Assembly (NCBI GenBank): GCA_944990035.1
Contig: CALYLX010000082.1
Span: forward strand, 682,001 to 746,000
Length of the DNA stretch: 64,000 nucleotides
DNA from: Clitopilus passeckerianus
Lineage: Eukaryota > Basidiomycota > Agaricomycetes > Agaricales > Entolomataceae
Reading direction: 5' to 3'
The notes beneath the pieces are model-generated. The model was not told the origin of the DNA. It saw nothing but the letters and a program-made list of their open reading frames with translations, and ran no database searches. Both the position numbers and the translations under genes were made by a program. Positions 23,967 through 35,026 of the stretch are shown here, piece after piece. Within the stretch, counting starts at the first letter, position 1; every line of letters begins with the position of its first letter.

Positions 23967-26290
23967 ATGAGCTTCACGACCCTCGCGACTACCTCAACAG
24001 CCAATACGTCGACAGCGAAGACCAAGCGGCAGGACAGCTACTCCGGTTGCATTCTGCTAACACCGACCAAGAAGAGGAAGATTGATGATAACCACGGAAA
24101 TAGCAGCAATGCTGCTTCCTCCTCCCATGCAGGCCCCTCCCCTGAAATCCAGCTAATATCGAAACCGAGAAACATTCCACAGCGACAAGGGGTCCAACCG
24201 ACTTCCAGGAGGGAGGGGCCAACCCAGATTATTGACCTCACGGAGGTTCCTCCCAGCTATAACCATGTTGATGTATTCGACTGGACTTTTACTCCTGAAT
24301 CCGTTGCACCATGTTGGGTGAAGGACGTAACGAACATGACGCCTTCTGACACTCGTAAGTACCTCTATGACTCATCTTACAAGATACAGTGCTGAACAAA
24401 TTGGGGGCTGCAGATGACTTTTGGTGGCTCGGAAAGTCCCACCGAATTCCCTGCCGGATGGTGCGCATATGTGGCATGATCGTTGGCGTCAAGGTGGACG
24501 AGAAGCAGATACGATATACCGGTAAATCTCCCCTAACTGCCGCATACATCTCATCTAACGTTATCTCTTGGACTGCTATAGTCGACGATGGTACAGCAGT
24601 CATCGAGTGCTATCACTCCATACCTCGGAAACCCCAATCACGCAAAGTGGACAATATTACGGACGCGAGCATGTTCTTCTCGGATCTCCCTACACCAGTC
24701 GCATATGTTGGCAATTCGGTGAAGATTACTGGGAAGGCTACGAAGCACTATGAGTCACGAGTGATCAAGATTACCAGGGATTCGGGATCAGTGGGTGAGG
24801 TTCTTTGAATCCTGACCCGAGTCGACCTCTGGCTGACCGATTCTATTTTCTTCCACAGAGAGGTGTAGCTATAATGAGGAGCCTAAACATTGGGCAACTG
24901 TTCGTCAACTCCACGAATCGCGCTATGACTTGGCTACGCCATTCGAGGTTCCGAAATTCACCAAAGCTCCGTCAAGAACAGTAGGAGCATCGCTCGGATC
25001 GTCCTCTAGTCCAGTGAGATTCGCGGTGCCGCAGACCCCATCCACGACCCTCAGGGGAGTGGCATTGGAGACACCGAGCACGGTCGCCGGAACACCGTCC
25101 ACGGTTCATTTGAGCCCGGAAAAAGCGAGCGGTTATCAGGTATGGTTACGCGCCTTTTTATGGTTCAACCTAGCTCACATTTCCGCCAGTCCCCGCAGAA
25201 ACTACGACACCCGTCGAAATTGAGTTCACGGAACTTGACGGTCAACACATTCAGGATCTATGTCAAGCATTATATGGATTATGCGCCTCAGCCGACCCCT
25301 ACGATCGACTTGACTGGGGACGACACGGAAGACGAAAACCCTGAAGCCCCAGCGACACCTACTAGGAGGAGTTCTCGAAACCTCTTTCTTGCTCAACAAA
25401 CTCCACGTCCGGGAGCATATACTCAGTCTATTGGTGATGGGCAGACGCCAAGGCCGCGCATACAGGCACTTTCTTTCTCCGGTGATCCTCCAGGACCATC
25501 TACCACGCGCGCACCAATACCTACCACCTCAAACAGTCAGGAGCATATGGGCTTCACCCTATCTTACCTTCGTCGAGTTCCAGTGCTAGCAGAGCTGGCT
25601 CGGAGGGTGGTGAGGACCGAGGAGAAGCGACGGGCAAAAGCTGAACATGGGGAAAAGAAGACGTCACGGGAGTCTCAGCGAGGATCAACTTCCACAAGCT
25701 TGAGCAAGCCCGTCTCCTCACGGGGTGTGTCCTCCAGAGCGACGTACAGCGATGACGGAATGACCGGGAAGAGGATGAAGAGATTGTTCCAGCAAGTTGT
25801 CGTTGACATGATGAAAGAGGGAAGCATTGTCATCTGGGATGGGCCTGCTCGACCTATCTCTGTCAATGGGACAGCGGGACCGAACGACAGTAGGATGTGG
25901 AAGGCTGATTCCTCAACTATATCGACTGCCTCAGCGGACAACTCGATATTCTCAGTCGCTTCGTCCGCCTCACAGATTGTCGAAGAAGACATCTCAATGT
26001 CGGATCCGGAGGATAACGAAGAATCGTATCTCCCTCTCACACCGTCCTTCCTTGCCACCTACGTCGAATCCAGCATACGAGCTATCTTGAAACGGGAACA
26101 GCCCTTGAGGAGGCAGGGCAAGATGACGGGAGGAGCGACGAAGGAAACAATCCTTGGCAGGCTTAGGGGAGATGATAGGTGGCGGTTCCTTGGGGAGTGG
26201 CATATTGAGGAGGCACTTGGGTGGTTGGAGCAGGAGGGAAGGGCGTGGTGTGTGGATCCTAGGGGAGGGAAATGGGAGTTGGCGGAGTGA
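23967..26290 (+). CDS. STN1: CST complex subunit STN1 (telomere capping, OB-fold)
   Basis: A five-exon gene for the telomeric single-strand DNA-binding CST component, which limits telomerase and recruits Pol alpha-primase for C-strand fill-in. After a polar N-terminus with a possible NLS (TPTKKRKIDD), the OB fold begins APCWVKDVTNM. It continues FWWLGKSHRIPCRMVRICGMIVGV, YTVDDGTAVIECY, then VGNSVKITGKATKHYESRVI. The segment HPSKLSSRNLTVNTFRIYVKHYM that closes the OB domain is highly characteristic. A long disordered linker leads to a C-terminal winged-helix-like region (VESSIRAILKREQPL...; FLGEWHIEEALGWLEQEGR). Introns are at about 24356-24390, 24522-24582, 24795-24859 and 25141-25189. The start is the first ATG. 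Confidence 0.88.
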
Positions 26291-27071
26291 ATGGTTCAAA
26301 GGATGGAATATGGAATATCATATTAATTTAGGTCGTAATTTAATAATTATGCTGTGAGTTATGGAACGTATATGTAGACAACTGAGCAAGGGGAACAGGG
26401 ACGGGTACTTGAGACCTTGTAACCGTCGGTATAATTTTCTCCAGTGGGGTCCCTGGCTTCTTACAGCAATGCAGCCTCGCCCCCACTCTTCTCAGGGCAG
26501 TGCTCAACGTACACAGGTCAGTATTCGCCGCGGGACGTAGTTCCGTATCAGCGGGCGAGATCAGTTTGGCCACCCTTCCACACTGATAACACCAAATTTC
26601 GCAACCTGATCGCAACGGAAGTGATGTGTCGAAACGCTCCATTTTTCGATGCGCCGTAGGTGTCTTGGTGGAAGGCATCAACCTCGGACGAGGTGTATCT
26701 GGTTCTAGATTCGATGAGTGGGGGCAGCACATACTGCCTGGCATACCGGATGAATCTGCTGGAAAACGTGCGCTGGGACGAAGAGTGGTGAAGTTGGACG
26801 AGTACACAGCCACTTCTGAGTCTTTCGCAAGAACGCTCACATGGAAGCTCTTATGAGCTAATCTCCAGAGCTACCAACTGGAAATGAACCCACCTACACG
26901 ATGGTTCCTCTCTCGGTTGAGACTATGGAGCAACACCGATGGAAAATCTCATGACGTGGATCATACAAGGCTGCGTTACAGTAATACCTCATTTCTGTGG
27001 AGGTATAAACCCTCGCGCTGGGTTCGTTGAGAGGTCGATTAACTGTCAACTATTTTCTAACTCTCGCCAAG
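26291..27071. other. Intergenic; one 167-codon antisense ORF of doubtful reality
   Basis: A minus frame at 26340-26840 is open for 167 codons and includes a CYQC pair and several further Cys (CTLS, HCCKK). It has no recognisable domain and no obvious upstream exon. I do not call it as a gene. Confidence 0.35.
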
Positions 27072-28408
27072 ATGCCTACGGAGCTGCCAGAGAGGATGAT
27101 CGGGCAGGCATTCTCACCCTACTGGGAGAGTAACGAGATACATCTTATGGCCATGCTGGAAGGCATTTACGGTGTTCTGATCGGTAGGCAACTCTACTTG
27201 ACCGCCTACATTGCTTATACCTACGTTTAAAGGCATATCGTTTGGTCTGTTGGCGACCACGAGTTTTGTTATCTGGTATGTAACATTTCACATCCTTCTC
27301 CGTACTTTAGTCATTAGGATTTGCAGCAATCTTCCAAACCGGACACGATGTAGATGGCTCTTCTTTTTCGCAGCTGTTGCCAGTCTCATCGTCCTCATCT
27401 ATCTCGGGATGTTAGTCATAACCATCCGCTCGAGCACTCTGATGCAAAACATCTGCGATATATGGGTACCGAATCTTGAGGCGTGCGAGATAGCTTTGGG
27501 AACTCCCAACCGCTACGAAATATCAGGTGCAACGTGGATGTGGATGCAGTTCGACGTATTTCAAGTGGCTTTAGTATGGTGTTTGTCTTGATTTCTCCAA
27601 CGGGTACTGACGACCTCTACAACCATAAGATATGGATCAGCGACGCTGCAATAGCATATCGCGCAGGGGTCCTCGCCCAACGCAAACTCACACGGATTAC
27701 ACTCGGAGTGTTGTGGGCCATGTGCATAGGTTAGTTTTGGAGCTGACAGTCCCTATAGCACCGGAGTTGCTGATGTTTTCCAGTGACAGGCATTCTCATT
27801 TTGCAGTCCTTGCCCAATGCCACCAGCCCGGATTCGAAGGAATTTGATTTTGCCACTTATATGTCCTACATATTTGTGTGCTTATCGATTTTATGCAATA
27901 TCACTTCGACTGCAGTCTTTGGTTTAATTCTATGGTATGTTGGCATTCATCCGACCTGAGGCCGACAGGTGCCATTTGCTAACTGTCCCAGGAAACATCG
28001 AAGATTTCTCAGGGCGAGCAAAGTCGGAGTTTTTGGAAAAGGTGGAAGGACACCTAGTCTGAGAGTCCTTGCTGCCATCCTTGAATCGGGCTTGGTGTAC
28101 TGTGCATTCCAGGTCCTTTGATTCCTCTCGGCAGTTGATAATAACTAACAACGATGCAGATTGCCTGTATTGGATATACGGCTTCTGGCCACCATACTCC
28201 ATGGCTGTACTACATATGGCAAGCCATTTACGTGGGATTCTCGGTGAGTAACGAAATTTTGACAAGAAGACACATTAGACGACTCGAATTCTACAAGGGC
28301 ATCTATCCCGCACTCATATTTCTGGTGACTGGTGCACAGACACTATGGCACGGAGAGACGCTGGAGGAATACATAAGCACAATGGCTCCCCATGACATCC
28401 AGCCGTAA
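27072..28408 (+). CDS. Seven-TM integral membrane protein of agaricomycete type
   Basis: A multi-exon gene (introns at about 27182-27231, 27276-27322, 27526-27630, 27729-27790 and further right). Translated exons give successive TM helices: IYGVLIGISFGLLATTSFVIW; WLFFFAAVASLIVLIYLGML; ISDAAIAYRAGVLAQ with a hydrophobic follow-on; YMSYIFVCLSILCNITSTAVFGLILW; VLAAILESGLVYCAFQIACIGY; and a last helix beginning GIYPALIFLVTG. This layout, with the L-ESGL-Y motif in TM6, matches the abundant uncharacterised 7-TM proteins of mushrooms. No ligand or G-protein coupling can be inferred. The ATG at 27072 is first in the first exon. Confidence 0.75.
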
Positions 28409-28735
28409 TCGGAAAGGCAGGCGTACAGATGTCCTGAAGAAGTGCAACGTCCACAGAGAGCTTCTGTGTCTTACCTTTTGGCGTGAGGACTGGATTGACA
28501 GATCTCGGTGCTGCGCAGAGTCGGTTTAGGGCATCACTCAGGCCAAATCTCATTCAAGAACTATTGTATGCCAGACGAGTATAGGAGTCGAAGGTGATGA
28601 GAATTCTGAAGGCACCAAACATAAATTACTAGGACGTAATCAGGTACTAGGCATATGGGGGTTGCAATAATATAGTATGCAAACATCGTCAACCAAAAGG
28701 TCTAAACAGAGCGGTAGCCTTAAGATAGTTGGGCC
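28409..28735. other. Convergent intergenic; nothing seen
   Basis: The 7-TM gene (+) and the four-TM gene (-) end towards each other here. Only shared 3' UTR or terminator sequence is expected. Confidence 0.5.
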
Positions 28736-29478
28736 TCAGGCCGAGTTGTCCGTTGGCACCTCGGGGCCTGAGCGCCACTTCAGGTATCTCGTCTTTATCC
28801 ATTTGAAGTCCCGTACGAGGAGACTATCCTTGGCAAACCCCATCTTGTATAATATAATTGCGAGGAGAATGCTCCAGCACAAAATGACTCCAGGCCAAAT
28901 ATAGTCCTTGAAGATAACGAAAACGTGGACCGCTATGGTCACCACAAAGAGTAGCGTCGCGAGCAACTGCAGCTGATCGCATAAAGCAAAGTAGAATCGG
29001 AGATCTTCAGCCTTGGGTTTATCCTCCGGCTTGGGGTCAATTGAGTAAAGTGACGCCAAGGCTGCACCACGACTGGCGATGATGATGATGGCGAGGTGAA
29101 GTGACATGGCGAGGAAGGAGAAGAGGGTGCCGATGTAGAAGATGGTGGGGTGTGCATCGCCGACTATGTCCCTCACGAGAGATAGGAACGCGACAATGAC
29201 CGAAGATGCGAATGTCGACTTCGGAAAGGTACGTCAGATAAGAGGCGAATCATGATCACAGAAGAAGGGAAGCTCACGATGACGACCGGCATGTTGAACT
29301 GAGAGCTGATGTTTTCAAACCCATTGCCGCGCTGCCGTTGAGGTTCTTGCGGTGTGAGATGTGGCTCAGGAGATGTGCAAGTAGGCGTAGTCTTCCCGGA
29401 GCCAGTTTCGATGTTCGAAGCCATGAGAATAGGGAAGGCGAAGTGTTGAAGAGAAGTCGGAGGCTGCGAGTGTTGCAT
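28736..29478 (-). CDS. Four-TM membrane protein, family member B
   Basis: Two exons, 29478-29278 and 29218-28736, give 227 residues from the first ATG, or 209 from the ATG at 29424. The short N-terminus has Thr/Pro/Gln-rich sequence, then SSQFNMPVVI, an intron, and STFASSVIVAFLSLVRDIV as TM1. TM2 is FLAMSLHLAIIIIASRGAAL, TM3 LLATLLFVVTIAVHVFVIF and TM4 IWPGVILCWSILLAIILY. The intron site and the QFNM.VVI/STFA border are identical to those of gene C at 41324-42571 and equivalent in gene A at 19200-20038. Function is unknown. Confidence 0.78.
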
Positions 29479-30346
29479 ATTTTATATCTTCCAGAACGAG
29501 GCAAACCTTGTTCCCATGGGAGGACGCACCTTCACCATTCAACGGCGACAAGTACACACCGAAAACATGGCCAAAAGCAGTACCGCCATTCGCGGACAGA
29601 GACTCTAGGAGAGGCCCCCTTTTCCAGATTCGAATTTATTGGGTATGAGACGAGAGCTCACTTCATAAAACGCGATGGAAGCATGATCACCGGAATATTC
29701 GATCAATAGACGCTCAGGCGCTTGTGGAAATTCAGGTCACAGACGTCTCTGGATCACACAGAGGGCCAAGTAGCCTTCGTACGAGGTTGTCAGGAGCCAC
29801 CCAGCAAGTCTGGTAGAAATATCGACTCTAGTTGCCCGAAGAAAAAGTTCTCAAAGTCGGAGAGCGCTCAGGCGGCAAAAGAAGCTCACATTAGACTTTC
29901 ATTTTCTGACCAGTGGGGTTTCATTGAGAGTACGGCCGAAATTAATGGCGGTGAGCGCATCTAAGAGGTTGGAGGCAGTCCGGGCCTATCACAACTCTGC
30001 CAGTGGGATAGCCTTTGCTTCCCGTAGACAAGGGCGTAGTTCTGACGGTCCCAGCCTATACATTCAGTGGTCGGTGAGATTGAATGGCCTCCTACGGGCA
30101 AGCGGGGGCGGAAGATAGGGTACGAGACAGCATCAGCGCGAGGAGGGTGGAGCTATTTTTACCACCATGGCATTGTTGCAGTTCGGCCGCATTTTTTGTA
30201 TATATGCGCCTTAGAAGTGAGGAACTGGGGATCGAATCGAGAAAAGAACATGGAAATAGGCACGCACAGCACTACGCAGTAAAAGCAATGAATATTTTCG
30301 CCAACGCTGCATCCACGAGGCTGCAGACTTACATGCTGTGCTAGGA
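29479..30346. other. Intergenic; nothing seen
   Basis: About 870 nt lie between two minus-strand genes. Small plus-strand frames carry no recognisable motif. Confidence 0.5.
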
Positions 30347-31252
30347 CTACTTCCGGATACTCCTCTCTAACGAGTCAGCATTATTCAGCCTCGACAACAC
30401 ACCAAACACGACCTTGATGCCCTGCTCGACGCTCTCTCTATCCTGTTCGACCACCCTCCTTCTGATGGCTGTGAGTTTATCGGGGTGCCACCGCAGCAAA
30501 GACGCTCGTATACGGTCCTTCCGGGTCACAGGTCGATTCCGTACCGAGAGGTCGGCTAGAAGGAAAGACTCGACGGAGGAAGCTGTGATAGAGAACAAGT
30601 TGATCTCTGGCTTCGGCTCAACGTTGTTCTGCTTCCCTTTGGTGATGGAAATTTCTATCTTGGGGTATTTCTGCGTTACGACGGGTTGGGCAGGCGCTAT
30701 AGGCCATGGTATATCGGCGAACGTCAGCTCAGCTTCTTCCTCCCCCAGCTGCGTTCCTTTGTATAGCAGGAGTTCCTTCCACCGTCTCTCGTAGTCGTGC
30801 CAGCGCTTCACGAGAGCTTCCTCCTTGTCCCTCAGCTCCAACTCTGCTTTCACTTTCTTCGTCCTCTCCCAGTCCCTCTTCCCCTCCTTGTCTCTCAACA
30901 CGCCACCAGACCGCACCCAAGACTCCTCGCCTCTGCGAGCCTCTTCTTCCTCCAACTTCAGGCGTTGCATGCGTGCATCAAGTTCTTTCTGCTGTCGCGC
31001 GGCCCATTGAGTGTCGGCTTCCTCGTTCGCCTTCTTCTCGACCTCTGCTTCCTGAGCCTTCCGCTCTTCTCTGAGAGCTTGCACATGTTGTCTCCGTTCG
31101 AGAAGGCGGTCATAAGTCGAGCGTTGACCTTCAGGTGGAAATAGAATGTATCCCAAGCCAGTCGAGGAGGATTTAGTGACAGTATTGAGATCCAAGCCCT
31201 TCGGTTGCGTGAACGAAGGTTGCGGAATTGTTGAGGTTTTTGTGAGTAACAT
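30347..31252 (-). CDS. NFKBIL1-like protein (coiled coil plus J-like C-terminal domain)
   Basis: This is one exon of about 301 residues from the ATG at 31252; an upstream exon cannot be excluded. The middle is a long charged helix (RQQKELDARMQRLKLEEEEARRGEE and onward). The C-terminal part carries the family signature: LTFADIPWPIAP, then a J-domain-like end with RIRASLLRWHPDKL, KVVFGVLSRLNN. This IPWP plus RWHPDKF-type arrangement is found in NF-kappa-B inhibitor-like protein 1, linked in animals to mRNA processing. The HPD tripeptide of true DnaJ proteins is present, so a co-chaperone role is an alternative. Confidence 0.7.
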   Translation of the reverse strand: MLLTKTSTIPQPSFTQPKGLDLNTVTKSSSTGLGYILFPPEGQRSTYDRLLERRQHVQALREERKAQEAEVEKKANEEADTQWAARQQKELDARMQRLKLEEEEARRGEESWVRSGGVLRDKEGKRDWERTKKVKAELELRDKEEALVKRWHDYERRWKELLLYKGTQLGEEEAELTFADIPWPIAPAQPVVTQKYPKIEISITKGKQNNVEPKPEINLFSITASSVESFLLADLSVRNRPVTRKDRIRASLLRWHPDKLTAIRRRVVEQDRESVEQGIKVVFGVLSRLNNADSLERSIRK

Positions 31253-31567
31253 GGATGTTAGCCAAGAGCCCTGTAGCACAAAACGGTGAGATTTGCCAAA
31301 GTATCGGACAAAAGCGTTGCCATTGGTTATATCGCGGCAGGATGGAGTTCAACCACCACGAGTTGATGGCACTCATTTAGGGCAGGCTCATACGCGTTTC
31401 AGCGCCGCTTTCGCGTCAGAATCCTCAGGCCTCAGCCGCGACTTCCACTTAGACCAACCCTGGACCGACTGTCTTCACACAGGCATCCATCTAGACGAGC
31501 CTAGCTTTGTCACGCATCGCCAGCCTCCCGCACTAATGAACAGCCATGTAACGGACGAGTATACACT
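31253..31567. other. Intergenic; promoter of the NFKBIL1-like gene
   Basis: An open minus frame at 31173-31376 could be an upstream exon of the neighbouring gene but contains nothing recognisable. Confidence 0.35.
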
Positions 31568-32769
31568 TCATAATAAGTTCATATTACTACTAATTCCACG
31601 GCACCTTCTCGTACCGCTCGACAGGCTCAACACAAATTCTATTTCTTCCTCTTTTGCGATTTCGTTGATTCCCTTCCATACATCCTCCCTGCAGGGCCAG
31701 TCCCTTTCCCCCGCCTGCGTGTATAGCTTGACACTCTTCCAACCACCTTCTGTCAAAGCAGTTTTTAGTGATGATTGAACATCTCCTTCAAACCAGTTCA
31801 TCATCGCCTCTTTGACCACCAAGCTACCCCTTCTAGACCATTGGACAAAAGGCTTCCTTGATATCGCACCAGGTGTGAGAAATCGGCCACTCAGGACAAC
31901 CGTTCTCAGTATAAGCATTTGCGGGAGGACAATTTCTAGTGGGAACGTATCGCCCTCCTCGTAATCGTCGATATACACAGTCAAGATGAATAATTCCTCC
32001 AAGCACCCATTCCAAGCGTTCAAACAGAGAAGGAGATCGTCCTTGGAGACTCCTCTCGCAGAATCGAGCTTCAGGACTCGAAGCCGAGAGCTTGACCGTG
32101 CGAGAAAGAGTGGCAGGCGGCTGCCTCCCAGCCAACAATCTGCCAAAACAAGCGACTCCAAGCTGTAAGTTGGAGGCGCAACCTGTTTGCTGAAAAATGG
32201 TGTCGGCATTGGTTAACATCGATCTGTGATTCTTCAACCCACTCCAGCTCACTAGTGGTGTTACTATACCCAAATGTCAACCGTAATTGGCGTAGTTTCT
32301 TCCAGCATTGGATAACGTGCTGCACCATGCTGACATGGCAAGCTGATCCAAGATCGCCAGTCATGCATGTGAAGACTTCACCGTTGGGAAGTTTCGCCAG
32401 AACTAGACTTGACGCGTATAGCATGCCATAATGAATGGTGAGGGTGTGGAGAGAGGTGGCGACGTGGAAGAGAATGTGACACTGCTGCAAATACCCCTGA
32501 GGAGCAAACGGCCAGCTTAGGCTTTGGACATCGAAATGTCGAATAAAAGGCACTAGGTCTCGTCGCTTCCACAAAGTGGCCACGATGCGATCAAACCCAT
32601 GAAGGGGAGGGCACGAGTCCATGAATACTTCGAAATATAAATTAATAGCAAAGGCCCATGATTTGCGGACCAACGCTGCACGCAACAGCTGGGTTCCGTA
32701 CGAAGGTAGCCGGCGGCTGAACGATAAATGGAGGAATATTCTCCGGAGAACTTCCTTTGGAGGGTCCAC
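31568..32769 (-). CDS. F-box-like protein with LRR-type repeats (5' end unresolved)
   Basis: Two exons are joined by a 51-nt intron at about 32189-32240 (GTTGAA...TTTCAG). The N-terminal sequence VDPPKEVLRRIFLHLSF with AALVRKSWAFAINLYFEVF is a typical mushroom F-box. After it come irregular leucine-rich segments (LVPFIRHFDVQSL, SLHTLTIHYGMLY, SLESLVLADCWL, RLRVLKLDSA, CLEELFILTVYI, LILRTVVLSG). Such proteins usually act as substrate adaptors of SCF ubiquitin ligases. No ATG precedes the F-box in its exon (32769 is GTG), so the start must lie in an upstream exon that I could not place. The upstream region encodes another conserved-looking reading on the same strand, possibly a separate gene. 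Confidence 0.65.
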
Positions 32770-32789
32770 AAATGGTGGACGTTGGTAAG

Positions 32790-33621
32790 AGGCATGCGAT
32801 CGGCGGGATGATCTTCATGAACCAATACCGGGATTGAAGCCCGAATCTCCCGGCCCGGCCGGTGAGGTGCTGAAATGGAGCGAGCACTAAAAAGATGCCA
32901 TGATCGTTGGAGTTGCAAGGAAAGTGATGATCATAAAGAACAGTGCCTCCGGGAGTTGCGGTGTAACTGAGCTCGTACACTTTCCGGTTTGAATACGGAC
33001 TTCTGCTAGAAGAAAGTCGTAATGTTACTAAAAGTGGCGGCAATGCTCCGCCTTCTGCGATCTCGATATTGAAGAAGTCCATAGAGTTATTTTCAGCTCT
33101 TCGAGCTAACGTGAGTAGGAGACGAGGATATCTTGGTCTACAATCTATAGCAGGCTCTTTGGGTCTTCGGACCAATCGAGAGTGTCTCGAACCTATGATC
33201 GGGTCGACATTGGATGCTGAGATCAAGGGGTCGATTGAATCTCGCATCTGTTATCATTATGGTCAGCTCAGGTGGGGCAACCAAAGTTGCATAGACTGAC
33301 CGTCGTACACTCTCCTTCGGGGGCATCCATTTGATCAACAATGATAAGGCGGACGGAGGAGTAATTCCTATGCATCCAACCATCTAAGACGATCGAGAGA
33401 CGACATGCTAAAGTAGGCCATGTCTCCCAGTATCTAGCTGCTTCATAGACGCTTGCCCATACTTGAGGAGTGGCAGGCATATCAAGTGGCTCAATGATAC
33501 GGAATAGATTGAAGGTGTTGTTCGCAGTGTTTCGCAGCCGGTGCCACAGAAGCCAGATAAACATCCTTGAACCTCTCCTTGAACCTCCATCATCTCGCAT
33601 TGAATTGTTTCGATGGATCAA
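32790..33621 (-). CDS. Hypothetical protein (partial model)
   Basis: Two exons splice well: a segment containing PATPQVWASVYEAARYWETW and CRLSIVLDGWMHRNYSS, then an intron of about 52 nt near 33248-33300, then MRDSIDPLISASNVDPIIGS and onward to FNIEIAEGGALPPLLVTLRL and TATPGGTVLYDHHFPC. The composition looks coding, but I recognise no domain, and neither end is secure. It may be upstream exons of the adjacent F-box-like gene, or an independent gene overlapping its 5' end. Confidence 0.4.
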
Positions 33622-34019
33622 GTTCGGCCCGACATCTCAAGTATATCATGCTAACCTGAGCAGCCATGAGAGGCCAGACCGGAAGTCAAGCCAAAGAAAC
33701 TATAGGAACCTGAGGAATATATCTGATGGACGCCTGGGCCACCTTTCCGAAGCGAGAGCTGGCAGGGCAGGGCGTTCTACAGGGGTCCCACCGAATTCCC
33801 GAAGATCAGAAAGCCTTAATCCTTGTACAATAGTTGGTAGAGATATGGTTGCCTCCAGTGAGTACAGCTCAGAGTCCTCTCTGGAAGCCGAAAGGTCTCT
33901 TGTTTGTCACTTGTTACTAGATCATGGCAGTTCCCGGTTCTATATCCTGCATTTTGAGCTATAAACGGTGCAATCGTTGAAGTATTTTACAATTACAAAT
34001 TCGATTCGAGCTGAGATAA
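33622..34019. other. Intergenic; nothing secure
   Basis: A plus frame at 33470-33964 runs antisense to the hypothetical gene and has no motif. The 5' end of that gene may extend into this interval. Confidence 0.4.
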
Positions 34020-34608
34020 TTAAGATACAGTGACCCTCTTGTGCTCCATCTCGGGCGTAACTTTGGGGAATGTCACCGTCAAAACCCCGTTTTCCATCTT
34101 CGCCGTAATTGCTTCGTCCTGTGATTCTATGTGAACAACGGAGGAGAAGTTATGTCGCGTCAGACGAACCTTGACACCTTGAGGAAGCTGCAAAGTCCTT
34201 GAGAATTTCCCATACTTTCTCTCTCTTAAGGCATATCCGCTTTCATCGTGGTCACTTGAAATCTTTGTCTCCGCGCTGACTGTCAATCGGCCGTTGTGCA
34301 AGTCAATGTTGACATCTTCCTTCTTTACTCCAGGAAGCTCGAAGGTTGCAGTGACCGTGTTGTTTTCCTTATTTTCGTGCAAGTCCATACTGTGCGTATT
34401 CGTTAGTTCCAAGAATAAAGGATACTGGATTGTTTGCACGAAATACAGATACTCACGAAGGACGGAACGCACGAGCTACAGCATTCTCGGTATTCCCTCC
34501 CTCACTAATGCGGCGACGCCCACCTCGACTGGCACGTCCACTTTCACCGAAGGCGTCCTCGAAAATGCGGTCCAAGTCGTAATTCGGTTCGTAATAATAG
34601 AAAGACAT
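34020..34608 (-). CDS. Small heat-shock protein, HSP20/alpha-crystallin family
   Basis: Three exons, 34608-34457, 34389-34170 and 34118-34020, give 156 residues. The N-terminus is FYYYEPNYDLDRIFEDAF. The alpha-crystallin domain runs from MDLHENKENNTVTATFELPG through VKKEDVNIDL, GRLTVSAE, YALRERKYGKFSRTLQLPQG, to the A-x-x-x-NGVLTVTFPK motif. The second intron (34119-34169) is 51 nt, a multiple of three, and has no stop, so an unspliced reading also stays open. Splicing it restores the canonical spacing LPQGVK-DEAITAKMENGVL. The protein should be a cytosolic oligomeric holdase. A TTCTCGAA heat-shock-like pair lies about 195 nt upstream of the start. Confidence 0.9.
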
Positions 34609-34802
34609 TTCGTTCTTTGTATGAGTGCGTATAGACTTAGTAGAGACGTGAGATGATGAATCGCCAACACGTTCGGGTCTCAGTCTTATATATTCTCATA
34701 GCTTGCGTACTTGCGCCCAATGTTGCGTCACAATTGACAAAACCCGCATACCTTTCTGGCGCTCGAGACTATTCTGGACTGAGGTGGAAACACATGAGCA
34801 AA

Positions 34803-34810
34803 TTCTCGAA
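34803..34810. promoter_or_regulatory. Possible heat-shock element half (TTCnnGAA)
   Basis: TTCTCGAA is an inverted pair of nGAAn units upstream of the HSP20 gene. A functional element normally needs three units, and the third is not clear here. Chance occurrence is possible. Confidence 0.3.
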
Positions 34811-35026
34811 CTCCCTTTTAAGGTGTGCCAGTCACATGATCCTGTGGCCTTTAGGTGGCGCATTGTGCATCGGAAGCCGGTTCTGTGGTTCTCGGCAAAT
34901 GGGAGATATGCTTGTCATAATCAGAATCAGAGACTGAATTGCCCCATCTAACTAGTACATGTCACAGGATTCAGATCTAGGTTCTTCTAGCAGGGATAGT
35001 GCTGTGCGGACGACTACAGGATATCA

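Noticed and set aside
26340..26840. 167-codon minus-strand ORF
   Set aside because: No domain, no partner exon and a position between two plus-strand genes; kept only as a note.
34757..34810. A full heat-shock element upstream of HSP20
   Set aside because: Only one inverted GAA pair is clear; further TTCTGG units are badly spaced, so only a tentative half-site is listed.
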